33,250 bases of DNA, taken from contig CAMYLV010000032.1 of assembly GCA_947259495.1 (NCBI GenBank), positions 1-33,250 of the forward strand. The letters run 5' to 3'. Below are positions 30,824-33,250 of the stretch, in pieces. The notes beneath the pieces were generated by a model that worked only from the letters and a program-made list of their open reading frames with translations, did not search any database and was not told the origin of the DNA. The translations under genes were made by a program, and so were the position numbers. Origin of the DNA: an uncultured Desulfobacterales bacterium (lineage in GTDB: Bacteria; Desulfobacterota; Desulfobacteria; Desulfobacterales; JAHEIW01). How positions within the stretch are numbered: position 1 is the stretch's first letter; the number at the start of each line of letters is the position of its first letter.

Positions 30824-31402
30824 ATGAAGGCAATTGACATCTTGACCCGCGAACATGGCCTGATTCTCCGGGCCCTGGAAGTCCTTTCTCAAGCAAAAAA
30901 ACAAATCGAAAAAAATCAACCACCCCCGAAGGCGTTTTTTGACAAAGCGCTGGTATTTTTGAGAGGGTTTGCCGATCAATTTCATCACTTCAAAGAAGAG
31001 TATTTGATGTTTGGTCTTCTGGCGCTCAAAAAAGGGGATGCATTCGACGGCCCCATCGGTGGCCTCAGATTCCAGCATGAAAGATGCAGAGCATGTATCG
31101 ACGGAATTTCAAATTCCCTTACTGGCTATGCTGACGGGGATGATATCGCCACCACAACCCTGCTGGAAAACCTGGCGGCCTATATTTCGTTGTTGCGAAG
31201 GCACATTTATGAAGAGGACCACACGTTTTTTAAAATGGTAGAAAAAGAACTTTCGCGGGAAGAAGAAGATATACTTTTGATGCAATTTAATAAAGAAGAT
31301 GAAAAGATGGGAGATCAAAACTTTTATGATCAAAATCGTCAACGGGTCGATGAAATGGAGACCTATCTCAGACGCGAAGATACGGATGGCCGAAGGTTAT
31401 GA
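30824..31402 (+). CDS. Hemerythrin-domain (HHE) protein
   Basis: This 192-residue cytosolic four-helix HHE protein should bind a di-iron centre and sense or store O2, NO or iron. Candidate ligands are His11 (REHG), His54/His55 with Glu59 (FHHFKEE), His85 (FQHER) and His127 with Glu131 and His133 (RRHIYEEDH). A polar helical tail follows residue 145. The ATG at 30824 has GGAAGG upstream and begins exactly at the domain. Longer in-frame starts at 30689 would add sequence unlike the family. The stop overlaps the kinase start by ATGA, so hemerythrin and kinase are made together, which suggests hemerythrin supplies a gas or redox input to the kinase. An FNR-like box lies upstream. Confidence 0.85.
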   Translation: MKAIDILTREHGLILRALEVLSQAKKQIEKNQPPPKAFFDKALVFLRGFADQFHHFKEEYLMFGLLALKKGDAFDGPIGGLRFQHERCRACIDGISNSLTGYADGDDIATTTLLENLAAYISLLRRHIYEEDHTFFKMVEKELSREEEDILLMQFNKEDEKMGDQNFYDQNRQRVDEMETYLRREDTDGRRL

Positions 31403-32889
31403 AAAGACAAAATTGTTGGGAATATATGAAATGCGGCCGTCAGCCGGGGGGGCACAAGGTCTTTGATTTGGGTGTGTGCCCGGCGGCTGAGGATAACTCC
31501 TATGACGGGATCAATCGCGGCAAGAATGCCGGTCGTTTTTGCTGGGCGGTGGCCGGCACGTTTTGTGGCGGAATGGTTCAGGGCACATTTGCCGACAAGC
31601 GTCCATCATGTCTGAGCTGCCCGTTTTTCAGCAAGGTGCGGGCTGAAGAAGGCACGGCCAACTTGCGAACCAAATTCCTGCGCTTCATTTCCGAAGACGC
31701 CGACGGGCCTGTTTTAAGCAACATGCGCTACACTCAAATACGGGCCGGCAAAAGATTTATCACTCAGGGACAGGCTGCAGATGCGGCCTATATCATCCAG
31801 AGAGGCACCTGTCAGCTGGTTGTGGAAAAAGACGGTGATCTGCACCCCGTGGATCATCGCGGTGAGGGCGATATTGTCGGCGTGATGGCTATTTTGACCG
31901 GTGAACCCCGCCGCGCCCATGTCGAAGCCGAAACTGATATGGAAGTATGGGTGCTAAACCGCGACCAATTTGAGCATGTATCCAGCGAACAACCCGGACT
32001 TTTGGATTTTTTGACCGAACTGGTGGCCGATCGGTTTGACTCCAGAAGACCGATTGCCGACCGTTCGATCGGAAAATATGTCGCCACAGACATCATCGGG
32101 CGCGGCGGATTCAGCATTATCTACAAGGGGATGCATCCGGAGCTAAATACGCCCGTGGCCATTAAAATGCTGAGGCACCATCTGGCCATGGATCCTGATT
32201 TTCTGCGCAATTTTCAAAATGAGGCCAAAACCATTGCAGGTTTAAACCATGCAAACATCATCAAGGTTTACGACATTGAAGAGCGCTTTAAGACCGTTTT
32301 TTTAATCATGCAATTCATTGCCGGCGAATCCTTAAGCGTAAAACTCGAGCGCTTGAAAGCCATATCGCCGAGTGCAGCGGTCCACTATTCAATTCAAATC
32401 TGTTCCGGCCTACGATATGCCCATCATCACGGGATTATCCACCGTGATATCAATGCGTCAAACATCATCATCCAGCCAGATGAACACTTAAAGATTTTAG
32501 ACTTTGGACTTGCCTGTCCGATCGGCACCCGGGATTTCAGTTCCCTGGGTACCCTGGCTTATATGGCTCCCGAACAGATTAACGGGGATCTGATGGATCC
32601 GCGTACGGACATCTATGCTGTGGGGATTACGGCCTACGAAATGCTGGTGGGCAAAAGGCCTTTTGATGCGGGCGATCCCCGCAGGCTGGAGGATATGGTC
32701 CTGCAGCGAGACATCCCGGATCCCATCCAAAGTGTCCCGGACCTGCCCAAAGACCTTCAACATTTCATCATCAAATCCTGCCGGCGCGATCCAAATCTGC
32801 GCTATGACAACATAAAACAGGCCCTGGCCGATTTAAAACGTCTTGCCACGAAACTGGGGATAGCTTCTGAAAATACAGCGGCCCTCTAG
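31399..32889 (+). CDS. Two-CW + cNMP-binding + Ser/Thr protein kinase fusion
   Basis: This 496-residue soluble protein has three domains. Residues 1-82 form a cysteine-rich two-CW domain (C6-W7, C12, C27, C48-W49, C56, C71, C74), which probably binds metal or an Fe-S cluster. Residues 110-215 form a CRP-type cyclic-nucleotide-binding beta-roll (GDIVGVMAILTGEPRRAHV as phosphate cassette, lacking the usual Gly-Glu). Residues 224-480 form a Hanks-type kinase: IGRGGFSIIYKG, K256 (VAIK), E275, HRD at 348-350, N355, DFG at 368-370, APE at 390-392. The catalytic loop reads HRDINASN, lacking the usual lysine two residues after Asp. There are no membrane segments. It is coupled to hemerythrin by ATGA. 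It probably phosphorylates targets in response to redox, gas or nucleotide signals. Confidence 0.88.
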   Translation: MKRQNCWEYMKCGRQPGGHKVFDLGVCPAAEDNSYDGINRGKNAGRFCWAVAGTFCGGMVQGTFADKRPSCLSCPFFSKVRAEEGTANLRTKFLRFISEDADGPVLSNMRYTQIRAGKRFITQGQAADAAYIIQRGTCQLVVEKDGDLHPVDHRGEGDIVGVMAILTGEPRRAHVEAETDMEVWVLNRDQFEHVSSEQPGLLDFLTELVADRFDSRRPIADRSIGKYVATDIIGRGGFSIIYKGMHPELNTPVAIKMLRHHLAMDPDFLRNFQNEAKTIAGLNHANIIKVYDIEERFKTVFLIMQFIAGESLSVKLERLKAISPSAAVHYSIQICSGLRYAHHHGIIHRDINASNIIIQPDEHLKILDFGLACPIGTRDFSSLGTLAYMAPEQINGDLMDPRTDIYAVGITAYEMLVGKRPFDAGDPRRLEDMVLQRDIPDPIQSVPDLPKDLQHFIIKSCRRDPNLRYDNIKQALADLKRLATKLGIASENTAAL

Positions 32890-33024
32890 CCCTGGCTGGA
32901 CAAACCAGGCATATCATTTCCCGTCCCCGCGAAACGGGATCATAAAACAACATGGCCTTTTCATCGAGCTATATTTAGACTCATCTCAATTTTATTTAGT
33001 TTCAAAGAAAAAGATATTTTATTT

Positions 33025-33167
33025 GAACTGCCTTCAGATGGCCAGGTTTTGTTCGATAGCACAGCGTAACTCAATTTAAAAACGGAGCGTACACGCTAGT
33101 ACGCGAGTATTTTAAATTGAATTATAACAAAGCTATCGGGCAAAACCTGGCCATCTGAAGGCAGTTC
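33025..33167. repeat. 143-base palindromic element D
   Basis: The outer arms 33025-33059 and 33133-33167 match at 33 of 35 positions, and both differences become G-U pairs in RNA. Inner arms CAATTTAAAA and TTTTAAATTG and an apical GCGTAC/GTACGC stem complete one long hairpin. It separates the kinase end from the convergent partial gene, and its right end abuts that gene's stop codon. The rest of 32890-33024 shows two small hairpins and no gene. Confidence 0.8.
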
Positions 33168-33250
33168 TAGAAGTTGTCACCGATAGACAGCTGCCTCCCG
33201 GCTCCGCGCTTCAAGAAGTTGCTTTCAATGTAGTTTTGCAGATCTTCGAG
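33167..33250 (-). CDS. C-terminal end of an unidentified protein, cut by the window edge
   Basis: On the minus strand the last 27 codons of an open frame (starting LEDLQNYIESNF, ending LSIGDNF) run from the window edge to a TAG at 33169-33167. LEDLQNYIE recalls the RELxNxIE segment of sigma54 activators, but in those more sequence follows. The fragment is too short to identify. The frame is open to the edge and its stop coincides with the end of element D, which supports it being real. Confidence 0.4.
   Translation of the reverse strand, partial: LEDLQNYIESNFLKRGAGRQLSIGDNF

Overview
The window looks like a chromosomal segment of an anaerobic Desulfobacterota (deltaproteobacterial, Desulfobacterales-like) bacterium. 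This is inferred from the gene set and not from a marker gene: a purH function split into two genes, a DUF3786-type cysteine-rich protein, acyl-CoA and acetoacetate metabolism, a two-CW/cNMP/Ser-Thr kinase fusion, and many palindromic intergenic repeats. Base composition looks even. I see no rRNA, tRNA, CRISPR array, transposase or phage gene.

Layout. 1-2027: IMP cyclohydrolase and AICAR transformylase as separate neighbouring genes. 2252-3286 (-): threonine aldolase. 3540-5920: acetoacetate-CoA ligase overlapping TrmO. 6148-8337: RecD2 helicase. 8420-11627: di-haem peroxidase-like lipoprotein and four small proteins, three of them apparently exported or membrane-anchored. 11833-13185: purB, meeting a DUF3786-type gene tail to tail. 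14255-15175 (-): mutM with an extra tail. 15510-17357: acyl-CoA dehydrogenase and an HTH-cupin regulator behind a strong promoter with an operator-like dyad. 17700-20747: exported M16 peptidase. 21227-22894: a DHH phosphoesterase with a long structured leader, and a WbqC-like protein.

The most unusual part is a minus-strand run of seven genes, 30410 down to 23126: CDP-alcohol phosphatidyltransferase, RibD/DHFR-like reductase, MDR dehydrogenase without the usual cysteine ligands, ICMT-like membrane methyltransferase, PTPS/QueD-like enzyme with Glu in place of the catalytic Cys, GT4 glycosyltransferase, and a membrane sulfatase/phosphotransferase. Three junctions overlap (ATGA, TAATG, ATGA). 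I infer a pathway that makes a reduced pterin-like compound and glycosylates or attaches it to lipid. I cannot name the product.

Divergent from it, at 30824-32889, hemerythrin and a two-CW + cNMP-binding + Ser/Thr kinase fusion overlap by ATGA. An FNR-type box lies upstream. This reads as an O2/NO/redox-responsive phospho-signalling unit.

Several palindromic repeat families occupy the gaps: 2025-2168, 5976-6066 with 26372-26459, 21010-21207 with 22978-23097, and 33025-33167. A further direct/inverted motif surrounds mutM and has entered its 3' coding end.
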